Positions 1 to 7,235 of a stretch of DNA of 33,418 nt are shown here, piece after piece. Position 1 is the stretch's first letter; the number at the start of each line of letters is the position of its first letter. The notes below the pieces were generated by a model that saw only the letters and a program-made list of their open reading frames with translations, was not told the DNA's origin and did not search any database. The translations under genes were made by a program, and so were the position numbers. The DNA is from an uncultured Dialister sp. (lineage in GTDB: Bacteria > Bacillota > Negativicutes > Veillonellales > Dialisteraceae). Where the stretch lies: assembly GCA_934193095.1 (NCBI GenBank), contig CAKPUX010000021.1:1-33418 (forward strand), given 5' to 3'.

Positions 1-18
1 CAGTGCAAATTTTTTCAT
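1..18 (-). CDS. 5' end of an unknown gene (first six codons only)
   Basis: Reading leftward from 18, an ATG begins the peptide MKKFAL and runs off the window. It is preceded on the minus strand by a perfect Shine-Dalgarno sequence (AAGGAGG, 24-30) at a spacing of five bases, and by a good promoter at 64-92. A Met-Lys-Lys plus hydrophobic opening is typical of a signal peptide, but six codons are not enough to name the product. Confidence 0.7.
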
Positions 19-63
19 GATATCCTCCTTAAAATTGACTTAGGTTCATTTCGATATGATTCG

Positions 64-92
64 ATTATACTATGGAAGAGACAGAAACGCAA
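64..92 (-). promoter_or_regulatory. Sigma-A type promoter for the gene cut at the left edge
   Basis: On the minus strand a perfect -10 (TATAAT, 64-69) lies 17 bases from a weak -35 (TTGCGT, 87-92). The predicted start is about 40 bases upstream of the ATG at 18. Confidence 0.6.
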
Positions 93-157
93 GCCGAATT
101 TCCCTAGGGAAAATACGGATCCTTTGATTGCATCAGCATTTCCAGAGACTTGGATGC

Positions 158-197
158 AAAAAACCGCTACCGTGAAATTCACAGCAGCGGTTTTTCT
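158..197 (-). terminator. Intrinsic terminator of putP
   Basis: Just after the putP stop, the minus-strand RNA can form a stem with ACCGCT/AGCGGT outer arms and GTGAA/TTCAC inner arms, separated by a small internal mismatch. A run of six U residues follows. The A-rich opposite side means it may also work in the other direction. Confidence 0.8.
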
Positions 198-201
198 ATT
201 T

Positions 202-1692
202 TTATTTCGACAGCGCGAGGGCTTTTTCGAAGGTCTTCTTGATGCTTTCAGACGGCTCCTTATCCATGAGGCTCACGACGATGATCGCGATGACGGAGAA
301 GAAGAAGCCGGGGACAAGCTCGTAGAGGTCAAACCAGGCAAACTGTTTCCAGATGAGAACGGTGAGGCCGCCGACGATGACACCGGCGTAGGCGCCTTTG
401 AGCGTCATGCGTTTCCAGTAGAGGGAGAGGAGCACGGTCCCGCCGAAGCAGGCACCGAAACCGGCCCATGCGTAGGAAACGATGGAGAAGATATAGCTGT
501 TCGGATCCGAGCCGAGGTAGACGGCGATGCAGGAGACGAGAAGGACCGAGATACGGCTGACGCGGATCAGCGTTTTTTCCGAGGCATCCTTGCAGAGGAA
601 GGCCTGGAAGAGGTCACGGGAGACCGCTGAGGATGTGACGAGCAGCTGTGAGGAGCTGGTACTCATGATGGCCGCGAGGATCGCAGACCAGATGATGCCC
701 GTGATGAAAGGTGCTGAGAGCGATTCTGCCATCAGGACGAAGACGCGCTCTGCATTCGCATTCTCAAGCGGGGTCGTGAGGTATGCCTTGCCGATGACGC
801 CCATGGCGATGGCGAAGGCGAGAGACAGGATGACCCATGTCATGGCGATGTGTGTCGATTTTTTCAGGTCTTTGGCATCCGAGATCGCCATGAATTTGAC
901 GAGGATATGCGGCTGTCCGAAATAGCCGAGCCCCCAGCCGAGGGAGGAGACCATCATGATGGCAAGAGCGCCCATGCCGGTGGAGTCCGGGAAGAAGGAG
1001 AAGAAGTCAGGTCCTTCTTTCGCCAGGATATCCATGGTCGGAGCGGGGCCGCCCAGTGCGATGGCCGCAGCGACCGGTACATAGAGGACGGTGAAGAACA
1101 TCATCGTTCCCTGAATGAGGTCAGTCAGAGCGACGGCGGAGAAGCCGCCGAGGAAGGTGTAGAATACGACGACGAAGGCGCCGATCAGAAGGGACTCGAA
1201 GTAGGGCAGACCGAAGATGGTATTGAAAAGTTTGCCGGCTGCAACGAATCCGGAGGATGTATAAATGATGAAGAAAAGAATGATGAAGAGGGCGCAGATG
1301 AGGCGCAGGCCATTCTTCTTTTCTTCGAAGCGGTTCGACAGATAGTCCGGGATGGTGAGCGAATTATTCGCGACCTCCGTGTAGTGACGAAGGCGTGTGG
1401 AGACGAGGACCCAGTTCGCCCATGTACCGATGATGAGGCCGATGCCTGTCCAGAAAGCAGAGAGCCCGTGCAGGTACGCATAGCCCGGGAGCCCCATCAG
1501 CATCCAGCCGCTCATATCCGAGGCTTCCGCACTCATGGATGTCAGCCATGGTCCCAGTTTGCGGTCCCCCAGAATGTAAGACGATAAATTTTTCTGCTGT
1601 CTCGAGTAATAGAGCCCGATGCACATCATGCCCGCCAGATAGAGGATGAAGGCCAGGGCGATCGGCCAGCTCCATTCTTCACTCATTTCCAT
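202..1692 (-). CDS. putP: Sodium/proline symporter (SSS family)
   Basis: The 496-residue polytopic membrane protein has the length and pattern of PutP, which imports proline with Na+ across the cytoplasmic membrane. About 13 hydrophobic segments are visible. The N-terminal region carries the family-like stretch SAEASDMSGWMLMGLPG (about residues 54-70), part of the Na+/proline site in this family. A later segment contains the STSSSQLLV motif (about residues 344-352), which fits the second half of the LeuT-fold core. The start at 1692 is set by GGGAGG (1701-1706) at a spacing of about eight bases; an ATG five bases further upstream is out of frame. It is a single-gene unit with its own extended -10 promoter and terminator. 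Substrate specificity for proline over other SSS solutes is inferred from resemblance. Confidence 0.93.
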   Translation of the reverse strand: MEMSEEWSWPIALAFILYLAGMMCIGLYYSRQQKNLSSYILGDRKLGPWLTSMSAEASDMSGWMLMGLPGYAYLHGLSAFWTGIGLIIGTWANWVLVSTRLRHYTEVANNSLTIPDYLSNRFEEKKNGLRLICALFIILFFIIYTSSGFVAAGKLFNTIFGLPYFESLLIGAFVVVFYTFLGGFSAVALTDLIQGTMMFFTVLYVPVAAAIALGGPAPTMDILAKEGPDFFSFFPDSTGMGALAIMMVSSLGWGLGYFGQPHILVKFMAISDAKDLKKSTHIAMTWVILSLAFAIAMGVIGKAYLTTPLENANAERVFVLMAESLSAPFITGIIWSAILAAIMSTSSSQLLVTSSAVSRDLFQAFLCKDASEKTLIRVSRISVLLVSCIAVYLGSDPNSYIFSIVSYAWAGFGACFGGTVLLSLYWKRMTLKGAYAGVIVGGLTVLIWKQFAWFDLYELVPGFFFSVIAIIVVSLMDKEPSESIKKTFEKALALSK

Positions 1693-1743
1693 ATCATTTC
1701 CTCCCCTGTATAATCATTCCATTTTTTTGAAAATATCTTGAAC

Positions 1744-1752
1744 ATTATAACA
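1744..1752 (-). promoter_or_regulatory. Extended -10 promoter of putP
   Basis: The minus strand reads TGTTATAAT, a perfect extended -10 element, about 52 bases upstream of the putP start. No clear -35 is visible, which is acceptable for an extended -10 promoter. Confidence 0.55.
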
Positions 1753-1786
1753 TAAAAAAGAAAGAAATACGATAGGAAAAGGAAAT

Positions 1787-1835
1787 AGGAGACCAAGAGA
1801 CTCATAGTCTTCCTGTCTATCAGTCTGCCAGTCTT
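1787..1835. repeat. AGACT/AGTCT repeat spacer at the 3' end of tmcAL
   Basis: Two copies of GAGAC on the left face four copies of the inverse form GTCT on the right, including the small hairpin AGACT-CAT-AGTCT (1798-1810). It abuts the tmcAL stop and probably folds in the transcript. There is no clear U run. The same style of repeat recurs near 3049, 3843, 4250, 5030 and 11590. Confidence 0.5.
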
Positions 1836-3011
1836 TTAGTCCACGATCACCGGCGATGTATAGAAATCCATTTTGCCCTTCCTGTAGTTGCTTCCCTTCT
1901 GGCAGAAGGACTGCACATCGCTGGCGCGGATGTCCATCTCGAGCATGGCGGCGGCTTCTTTGGGAAGTGTTTTCATTGCTTTCGCCGTGCTGGTGATGAT
2001 GGGGAGGGGAAGATCTCTGAGGAGGGCACTCTTTTCTCTCTTGAGTGCGAGGAGGCGGGCGTAGGAGGGATCGGGCGGTGCGAGGAAGGGGGAGGAAAGA
2101 GCGGCGGGGGAAAGGAGCAGCTCTGCGCCAAGGCGTTTCAGACTGCTTCGAAGATAGCGTTTGCTCTTCGTGGCGGCGAGCATTTCTTCATAGGAGATCC
2201 GCTGGCTTTCCTTTTCCCATTTGTATTCAAGTCCTTCTTTGAAAAGTCCGCTCGCCTGCAGGGCTTCTCGTGGCATCAGGCGGGAGAGGAGGTGGCAGCA
2301 GTCTTCATAGCGGGCGGGATCCGTGTAGTGGCCTTCTTCCATGAGCTGGGCGGCTTGCTTTGCGTCCGGAGGAGAAAGAAGTGCCGTCGTTTTTTGAGAT
2401 AGGAGTTCACGCCGCGCACTCGTCGCGGAGACGGGATGCTCCATGTCCCGAGGAATGACGAGGATGTCCATGTCGTAGTGCTTTCGAAGGATCGTCTCCG
2501 TGTAGCGGAATCCCAAAAGATTGTTCGGCTTCGTAAGCTCGTCGGCAAGATACGGAAAAGCGGCTGCCATCGCTTCATGGGCGGCTTCTCCGTAAGACAG
2601 ACCGTCCGCAATTCTTTCGTGGAGGAGATGCTCGTAGTCCTCTGAGATCGCCCAGCCGGCAGCGCTTATGAGCTCATCCTTCGTGAGAGATTCTGCGCCA
2701 AAGGCGATCATGTTCACGCCCATGGCATGGAGCATGGAGGCGGCATGGCAGGAGAAACGGTCTGCGCTCTGAAGGGCGTAGAGGGCTGGAAATTCGAAGA
2801 CAGCGTCCACGCCGGAGCGGACGGCCCATCCGGCGCGCGTCCACTTATCAAAAAGGGCAGGCTCGCCCCTCTGCACGAAAGCACCGCTCATGATGGCGAT
2901 GAGGGGGGCTTGCGGATAGGCTTTTTTGATGATATCGATCATGGCGGAATGACCGGCATGAAAAGGATTCCACTCGGCTGTGATGCCGATGAGGGGAGAG
3001 GTGGTAGACAT
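1836..3011 (-). CDS. tmcAL: tRNA(Met) cytidine acetate ligase (nucleotidyltransferase family, YlbM/TmcAL)
   Basis: The 391-residue protein opens with GITAEWNPFHAGH (residues 9-21). The HAGH motif (18-21) is the HxGH signature of the nucleotidyltransferase superfamily. Characterised TmcAL enzymes activate acetate with ATP and acetylate the wobble cytidine (C34) of elongator tRNA-Met in the cytosol. The segments SGAFVQRGEPALFDKW (about 42-57) and SADRFSCHAASMLHAMG (about 82-98) match the family as I remember it, and the length fits. The start has AAGGAG five bases upstream (minus strand). It stands alone between putP and the lipoprotein gene, which is divergent from it. A possible -10 (TACAAT, 3031-3036 on the minus strand) lies just upstream. 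Confidence 0.9.
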   Translation of the reverse strand: MSTTSPLIGITAEWNPFHAGHSAMIDIIKKAYPQAPLIAIMSGAFVQRGEPALFDKWTRAGWAVRSGVDAVFEFPALYALQSADRFSCHAASMLHAMGVNMIAFGAESLTKDELISAAGWAISEDYEHLLHERIADGLSYGEAAHEAMAAAFPYLADELTKPNNLLGFRYTETILRKHYDMDILVIPRDMEHPVSATSARRELLSQKTTALLSPPDAKQAAQLMEEGHYTDPARYEDCCHLLSRLMPREALQASGLFKEGLEYKWEKESQRISYEEMLAATKSKRYLRSSLKRLGAELLLSPAALSSPFLAPPDPSYARLLALKREKSALLRDLPLPIITSTAKAMKTLPKEAAAMLEMDIRASDVQSFCQKGSNYRKGKMDFYTSPVIVD

Positions 3012-3048
3012 GGGGACTCCTTATTCAGAAATTGTAAGATCTTGAGAT

Positions 3049-3150
3049 GGCAGACATCCGGCTTTAGACGGCAGATGGCAGACGTTAGGCATAAGGCACC
3101 TGACATCTGATATCTCGCTGTCTGAAGCTTCCCGGTCTCTGAGTCTTCCC
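3049..3150. repeat. Imperfect CAGAC/GTCTG repeat spacer
   Basis: The spacer between tmcAL and the divergent lipoprotein gene is built from short CAGA(C/T)G words on the left and CATCTG, GTCTG and GAGTCT words on the right. One example is CAGATG (3072-3077) facing CATCTG (3104-3109). It resembles the AGACT/AGTCT spacers elsewhere but is more degenerate. Confidence 0.35.
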
Positions 3151-3197
3151 TATTCTATCACAAAAGTGAGCGGAAACAGGAAATCTGCCCTCCTCTA

Positions 3198-3206
3198 TGA
3201 TATAAT
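3198..3206 (+). promoter_or_regulatory. Extended -10 promoter of the lipoprotein gene
   Basis: TGATATAAT is a perfect extended -10, about 58 bases upstream of the chosen start. The putative leader includes AGCGA (3221-3225) facing TCGCT (3235-3239), a short hairpin. No convincing -35. Confidence 0.55.
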
Positions 3207-3263
3207 ATGAAAAATCAATGAGCGAAGTTTGACCTCGCTACTACAACCAAAGGAATGATATAT

Positions 3264-3842
3264 ATGTATAATCATTGGCAGAAAAAATGGGCGCTGTCTC
3301 TGGGCCTTCTGGCGCTCGCCATGCTACCCGCAGGCTGCGGAAACAGCATCGACGATCAGTTTCCCTTCGGGAAGAACCGCATTCACTGTGGCGGCGAGAC
3401 CATCACGGTGGCAACGCCGTTTGAGCTGATCTCCAATGGCAGGCAGGTCGATCTCGGCGACCGTCAGGCGGAGACGGTCCACGCAGAAGGACACAATGCG
3501 AATATGCAGCTCCTTGTGACCGGCACGAAAGAGGGGGAAGGAAAGGATGTAAAAACGCTGGCGGAAGAGGCGAAGAGCATCCTCGCCGATAATCCCAATC
3601 TGAAAAATGTGAGATCCCAGCAGAAGGAGATCACCTTGGGGGATGTGAAGGCACAGCAGCTTTCCTTCTCTTTCATCGAGACCGCCCGCGGCAAGAATGT
3701 AGAGCTCTCTGTAGAAGAATATATTTTCCTCCGGAAGGGCGTCGTCTGGCGCGTCATTTATCAGTATCGCAGTCAGGACGAGGTAGGCAAAGCTCTCACA
3801 CAAAAAGTCGCCGGACAGATCGCGATGGGGAGTACGTTCTAG
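3264..3842 (+). CDS. Putative lipoprotein of unknown function
   Basis: The 192-residue protein has a lipoprotein signal: a lysine-containing N-terminus, a hydrophobic stretch (about residues 9-21) and the lipobox LPAGC, with Cys25 as the predicted lipidated residue. The mature part is about 165 residues, predicted alpha/beta, with charged lysine/glutamate-rich stretches and a C-terminal half (FSFIETARGKNVELSVEE, then KGVVWRVIYQYRS) that resembles small extracytoplasmic domains of the PsbP/DUF1795 style. That resemblance is weak and I do not assign a function. AAGGA (3250-3254) is nine bases from the ATG at 3264 but touches the in-frame ATG at 3255, so 3264 is preferred. It has its own promoter. 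Confidence 0.75.
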   Translation: MYNHWQKKWALSLGLLALAMLPAGCGNSIDDQFPFGKNRIHCGGETITVATPFELISNGRQVDLGDRQAETVHAEGHNANMQLLVTGTKEGEGKDVKTLAEEAKSILADNPNLKNVRSQQKEITLGDVKAQQLSFSFIETARGKNVELSVEEYIFLRKGVVWRVIYQYRSQDEVGKALTQKVAGQIAMGSTF

Positions 3843-3955
3843 GGAGACTAAGAGACTTTAGACTGAGAGACTGGAAGATGTCAGAAATCATACGATAGAC
3901 TTAGGAGACCATAAGTCTTATGTCTCCAGGTCAATAGTCATTCAGTCTACGCCCT
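3843..3955. repeat. AGACT/AGTCT repeat spacer with strong hairpin
   Basis: Starting right after the lipoprotein stop, GGGAGACT, AAGAGACT and GAGAGACT words are followed by inverse GTCTT/GTCTCC words. The core at 3904-3927 pairs GGAGACCATAAG with CTTATGTCTCC with a single-base bulge. No U run follows, so termination is uncertain. Confidence 0.5.
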
Positions 3956-3980
3956 CTGATTTTTTAACAACGAGGAATCT

Positions 3981-4244
3981 ATGCGATTTTCAAAAGGATT
4001 TTTTTCACTACTTTTATTTTTAGCCGCCGGTGCTTTGATCGGCGGCATCTTGGGACAGGTGCTCGGCAGTGCGAACCTTGTCGGCCTCATGCCTTTCCTG
4101 ACGGAGACCTATGAGATCTTCCATATACAGAACATCGCCCTGAATCTGGGGATCATGCAGATCCATTTCGGCATCCGTTTTGCGCCGAATCTCATCAGCA
4201 TCCTCGGCATCCTTGTCGCGTGGTGGCTGTATGAGAAGTTTTGA
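3981..4244 (+). CDS. Small membrane protein, DUF4321 family
   Basis: The 87-residue protein has two predicted membrane helices: residues about 7-29 (glycine/alanine rich, with GALIGGILGQVLG) and about 66-84 (NLISILGILVAWWLYEKF). The middle contains a loop with IALNLGIMQIHFGIRF. This matches the DUF4321 family of short Firmicute proteins, commonly found next to radC or maf; the function is unknown. GAGG sits about six bases before the ATG. It lies 76 bases ahead of radC on the same strand, so the two may share a transcript. Confidence 0.8.
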   Translation: MRFSKGFFSLLLFLAAGALIGGILGQVLGSANLVGLMPFLTETYEIFHIQNIALNLGIMQIHFGIRFAPNLISILGILVAWWLYEKF

Positions 4245-4249
4245 GATGT

Positions 4250-4295
4250 TAGACTGGAAGGCTTTCTGTCTAGTCACTAGTCACCAGTAAATGAC
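4250..4295. repeat. Short AGACT / TAGTCAC repeat spacer before radC
   Basis: The 76-base gap holds TTAGACTGG, CTGTCTAGT and CACTAGTCACCAGT. These are the same words seen in the AGACT spacers and in the TAGTCACC satellites at 13853-13871 and 30389-30411. Confidence 0.4.
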
Positions 4296-4320
4296 GGATT
4301 TTCAGTAAAGTGAGGATACG

Positions 4321-5007
4321 ATGATGCTCATCCGTGAAATGCGAAGCGAAGACAAGCCAAGAGAGCGTTTTCAGGAATCCCCGAAGATGGCCAGCATGAC
4401 GGATCTTGTTGCGATCCTTTTGCGAACGGGGCGGCAGGGGTATTCCGTCATGCAGCTGGCGCAGGATGTCGTGGACCAGCTCGAGCAGACGGTGGGCATC
4501 AATGGCTATGAGGATCTTCACTGGCGGGATCTCACGGATATCAAAGGCATCGGCCCCGATAAGGCAGTCACCATCTGTGCAGCGATCGAGCTCGGGCGGC
4601 GTCTGACCTATATATATGATAAAAGAAAACTGGAGAATTTCAGTACGCCGGAGAAGGTCTCTGCCTTTTTCATGGAGCGTCTCCGCCACGAGACGCAGGA
4701 GCATTTCCTCATTGCCTTTGTCAATGTGAAGAACCGGCTTCTGGGCTACAAAGAGGTCTCCATCGGTGGGCTGAATGAGACGCCCGTCGATATCAAGGAA
4801 GCGATGAAGTGGGCGATCCGCTACAAAGCCTACGGTCTCATCCTCCTGCACAATCATCCTTCCGGCTATCCGGAGCCGTCGAAGGAGGACATCGAGATGA
4901 CGAAGACCTTCGCCAAGGCCGCAAAGCTCCTTGATATGGTGGTGCTGGATCATGTCATCATAGGAGATGGCATCTATGTCAGTCTGCATGAGAGAGGGGT
5001 TATTTGA
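4321..5007 (+). CDS. radC: RadC family JAB-domain protein
   Basis: The 228-residue protein has the two-part RadC architecture. An N-terminal helical/helix-hairpin-helix region (about 1-95) carries IKGIGPDKAVTICAAIELG. A C-terminal JAB/MPN+ metal-binding domain has HNHPSG with H177 and H179, and the downstream D190 in SKED; an upstream glutamate lies in KEVSIGGLNETP. The zinc ligands and catalytic acid are thus intact. RadC was named for DNA repair, but its biochemical role is unsettled. GTGAGG precedes the two adjacent ATGs at 4321 and 4324; either could be used. Length is typical. Confidence 0.92.
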   Translation: MMLIREMRSEDKPRERFQESPKMASMTDLVAILLRTGRQGYSVMQLAQDVVDQLEQTVGINGYEDLHWRDLTDIKGIGPDKAVTICAAIELGRRLTYIYDKRKLENFSTPEKVSAFFMERLRHETQEHFLIAFVNVKNRLLGYKEVSIGGLNETPVDIKEAMKWAIRYKAYGLILLHNHPSGYPEPSKEDIEMTKTFAKAAKLLDMVVLDHVIIGDGIYVSLHERGVI

Positions 5008-5029
5008 GATGGGGGCGGCAGGGCTTCAT

Positions 5030-5092
5030 ATGTCAGGCATCAGACTTCAGATGTCTTCTTGTCTCAAAGTCTTACATCTCACATTCTCAGAT
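5030..5092. repeat. CAGACTT/AGTCTT repeat spacer after radC
   Basis: ATCAGACTTCAGATG is followed by GTCTTCTTGTCTCAAAGTCTTACATCTC. The left words are the TCAGACT unit found tandemly repeated at 11684-11704; the right words are inverse copies, so the spacer can fold back on itself. Confidence 0.4.
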
Positions 5093-5093
5093 A

Positions 5094-5102
5094 TGCTATA
5101 AT
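5094..5102 (+). promoter_or_regulatory. Extended -10 promoter of the 113-aa orphan gene
   Basis: TGCTATAAT (5094-5102) is a perfect extended -10 about 42 bases upstream of the ATG at 5145. No -35 is evident. Confidence 0.55.
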
Positions 5103-5144
5103 ATATGAGATATAGAAAATTTTAGTAAAGGACAGGTGTGAGCC

Positions 5145-5486
5145 ATGGAAGAAATGGAAAAAGGAAAACGTTATTCCGCAGAAGACAAGGGTTATACCAG
5201 CAAGATCTATGAGATCCGCTGGATCCCTGTCACGGAAAGAGAAGAATATCAGGAAGGCCCGACCAGAGACGCGCTCCTGAAGCTCAAGGAAAAAATGGCG
5301 GAAAAGGATTTTGACAAATACATCGAAAACGGTGTCATCCGCGTGACCTATGATGAGGGCCGTCTGATGATCATCGTGAAGTCGGAGATCTACCGCACCA
5401 TGCTGATGGGGCCCTTCTACAATGCCATCTGTGAAGCCTTCGATGTGGGACATTTCCGCGTCGTCAGCCAGGTGAATGGGTACTGA
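5145..5486 (+). CDS. Hypothetical protein, 113 aa
   Basis: I do not recognise this protein. It is soluble, highly charged and has no signal or membrane segment. The N-terminal part is lysine/glutamate rich (KGKRYSAEDKGYTSK), a central helix-like stretch contains ALLKLKEKMAEKDFDKYIENG (about residues 44-64), and the C-terminal third is more hydrophobic and predicted alpha/beta (RLMIIVKSEIYRTMLMGPF). The gene is convincing: own extended -10 promoter, AGGTG before the ATG, a strong terminator at 5525-5553 and codon use like its neighbours. An in-frame ATG at 5154 is an alternative start. It is a single-gene transcription unit between radC and the ECF operon. Confidence 0.7.
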   Translation: MEEMEKGKRYSAEDKGYTSKIYEIRWIPVTEREEYQEGPTRDALLKLKEKMAEKDFDKYIENGVIRVTYDEGRLMIIVKSEIYRTMLMGPFYNAICEAFDVGHFRVVSQVNGY

Positions 5487-5524
5487 TCGGAGCGGGAAAG
5501 CGGCTCTGATCGAGAAGAGAAGGA

Positions 5525-5553
5525 TAGGCGAGCCGGATGGCCCGCCTTTTTTC
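5525..5553 (+). terminator. Intrinsic terminator after the 113-aa gene
   Basis: AGGCGAGCC and GGCCCGCCT form a GC-rich stem with the loop GGAT, followed by six T residues. It isolates the ECF operon promoter immediately downstream. Confidence 0.85.
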
Positions 5554-5582
5554 TTGCGAACTTTTCCGCTATCCGCTATAAT
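5554..5582 (+). promoter_or_regulatory. Promoter of the ECF transporter operon
   Basis: TTGCGA (5554-5559), a 17-base spacer and a perfect TATAAT (5577-5582). The predicted start near 5589 leaves only about six bases before the first in-frame ATG (5595), which supports the use of the second ATG at 5628. Confidence 0.75.
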
Positions 5583-5627
5583 TTTCATAGTCTAATGAAA
5601 AACTCAGTCAACTACCCGAGGCTTCTT

Positions 5628-7235
5628 ATGAGATTCCGATTTCTTCTTATCCTTTGTATCATCCTTTTCACCAGCCTTCTTCCGGCAGAATGCCGCGGGG
5701 AGGCTCTTTTGCGTGCGGCGTTTCCTTACAGTCTGACGAAGGAGGCGGGCGTGGCGCATGCGGGCAGCACGCAGCTTCTCTATATTTCCGTGCAGAATTT
5801 CGGCAATGAAGAGGAAGCCGCCGAGATCACCGCGGCATTGCCGGAGGGATTCACGGCACTGGCCGGAGACGGCTGGGAGGTGGACGGGCAGGAGGTGCGT
5901 ATCCACTGGACGCTTCCTGCGGACTATGGTGAGCAGTTCCTCGCGGTCCCCGTGAAATGCAGCGAAGAGGCGGGGGAAGGTGTCTACGAGATACCGGTCT
6001 CCCTTCGGACGAAAGAGGGCGTGAAAGAGGAGAGGATCTCCTTCTCGGCGGGACCGGCGGAAGAGGAGCAGGATCAGAAGGCAGCGCAGACATGGTATAT
6101 CCAGTCGGTGCTGCTTCCGGTGAATGAGGACGGAGAGCGGGATGCGAGGCAGGAAAAGGATACGCTCGTCACGCCGGATGTGACACTGGAGAATATGAAG
6201 AACCGCCTGACGGGCGGACGCGGTGTGGACTGGGATGCGCTCACGGCAAAGCCGAATACGTACCTCCTTCTGGATATGAGAAATCCGAAGAAAGATGTGC
6301 GGACGATCCATCTGAGCGCTGAGCTCGTAGACAAGGAGACGGGAGAGGTGCGCCCCGGGCTCATTGCAGCGGCCGGTGAAGGAGAGTCTCTCGACCGGAC
6401 GAAAATGCGAAGTGAGGCAGTGCTCTCTTTGAACGGCCATAAAATGCAGACCGCTGTGGTGCCGCTGTATGTGGATCCTTTCTCGATCGCAGAGGGAGAC
6501 TATGCGCTGCGCCTCACGCTGTTTGACGGAGAGACAGAGCGTGTGACGGAGCTGCCGCTCACCGTCGTGAAGAAGCGGAGCGTGGGATTTGCGACGCTCG
6601 GCTTTGCCCTCCTTTCTCTTCTCGTGCTGGCAGCGTCTATCGGCGGACTGAAGCGCTGCATCCTCTCCATCGGGGCGAAGGGGGATATCACGGTATCGCT
6701 CTTTGCGGCGATGGCTTTCGGCGGGGTCGTCGTGCCGGTGACACTTTTGGGAGATTTCCTGCATGTCCTCTTAGGGCCTTTCTCCGGACTGGTGACGGGC
6801 CTTCTCTCAGGGGTCGTGCAGTACCTGCTTCTGGTCTCGCTGCTGGTTCTTTTCCGCAGACCGGGGGTCTGTGCGCTCTTTTTCCTCATGCGCTGGATGC
6901 TCTCGGCGGTGCTTTTTGGCCGTGTGACGCCGGTGGGGATCCTGATCTGTGCGGTGTCCATCGTGATTTTGGAAACGACGCTTTACCTCGCAGGTTTCTA
7001 TCGAAAGAAGGAGCTGACGCCGCTCTACGCGATGGGGATCTCCTTCCTGATCGGGCTTTGTGATGCGGGGATCACTTTTGTGAATATGGAACAGCTGATG
7101 TTCTTTTATCGGTTATATTATGCAGACTGGTTCATCGGGCTTTACATGCTGATGAATGGTCTCTTGTACAGTACACTCGGCAGCTGGATGGGGTATCGCA
7201 TCGGCAGCCGTTTGAAGCAGGTGATGGGGACATGA
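5628..7235 (+). CDS. Putative ECF-transporter substrate-binding (S) subunit fused to an extracellular beta-sandwich region
   Basis: The 535-residue protein starts with a signal/anchor helix (MRFRFLLILCIILFTSLL). Residues about 40-140 look like a NEW3/CARDB-type beta-sandwich (LYISVQNFGNEEEAAEIT, then ALPEGFTAL). Residues about 150-315 look like a second beta-rich extracellular region. A helix at about 319-341 crosses the membrane, and residues about 353-530 form a further 5-6 helix membrane domain with the size and small-residue-rich style of ECF S components. The ATPase gene overlaps by ATGA and a permease gene follows, so a role as the solute-recognition subunit is inferred from context. 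The substrate is unknown. The start at 5628 is chosen because GAGG (5618-5621) lies six bases upstream; the ATG at 5595 has no ribosome site and is too near the promoter. Confidence 0.65.
   Translation: MRFRFLLILCIILFTSLLPAECRGEALLRAAFPYSLTKEAGVAHAGSTQLLYISVQNFGNEEEAAEITAALPEGFTALAGDGWEVDGQEVRIHWTLPADYGEQFLAVPVKCSEEAGEGVYEIPVSLRTKEGVKEERISFSAGPAEEEQDQKAAQTWYIQSVLLPVNEDGERDARQEKDTLVTPDVTLENMKNRLTGGRGVDWDALTAKPNTYLLLDMRNPKKDVRTIHLSAELVDKETGEVRPGLIAAAGEGESLDRTKMRSEAVLSLNGHKMQTAVVPLYVDPFSIAEGDYALRLTLFDGETERVTELPLTVVKKRSVGFATLGFALLSLLVLAASIGGLKRCILSIGAKGDITVSLFAAMAFGGVVVPVTLLGDFLHVLLGPFSGLVTGLLSGVVQYLLLVSLLVLFRRPGVCALFFLMRWMLSAVLFGRVTPVGILICAVSIVILETTLYLAGFYRKKELTPLYAMGISFLIGLCDAGITFVNMEQLMFFYRLYYADWFIGLYMLMNGLLYSTLGSWMGYRIGSRLKQVMGT

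Noticed and set aside
5595..5627. Upstream ATG start of the ECF S-subunit fusion
   Set aside because: It would leave a leader of about six bases and lacks a ribosome site. The ATG at 5628 has GAGG six bases upstream and gives a normal signal peptide.
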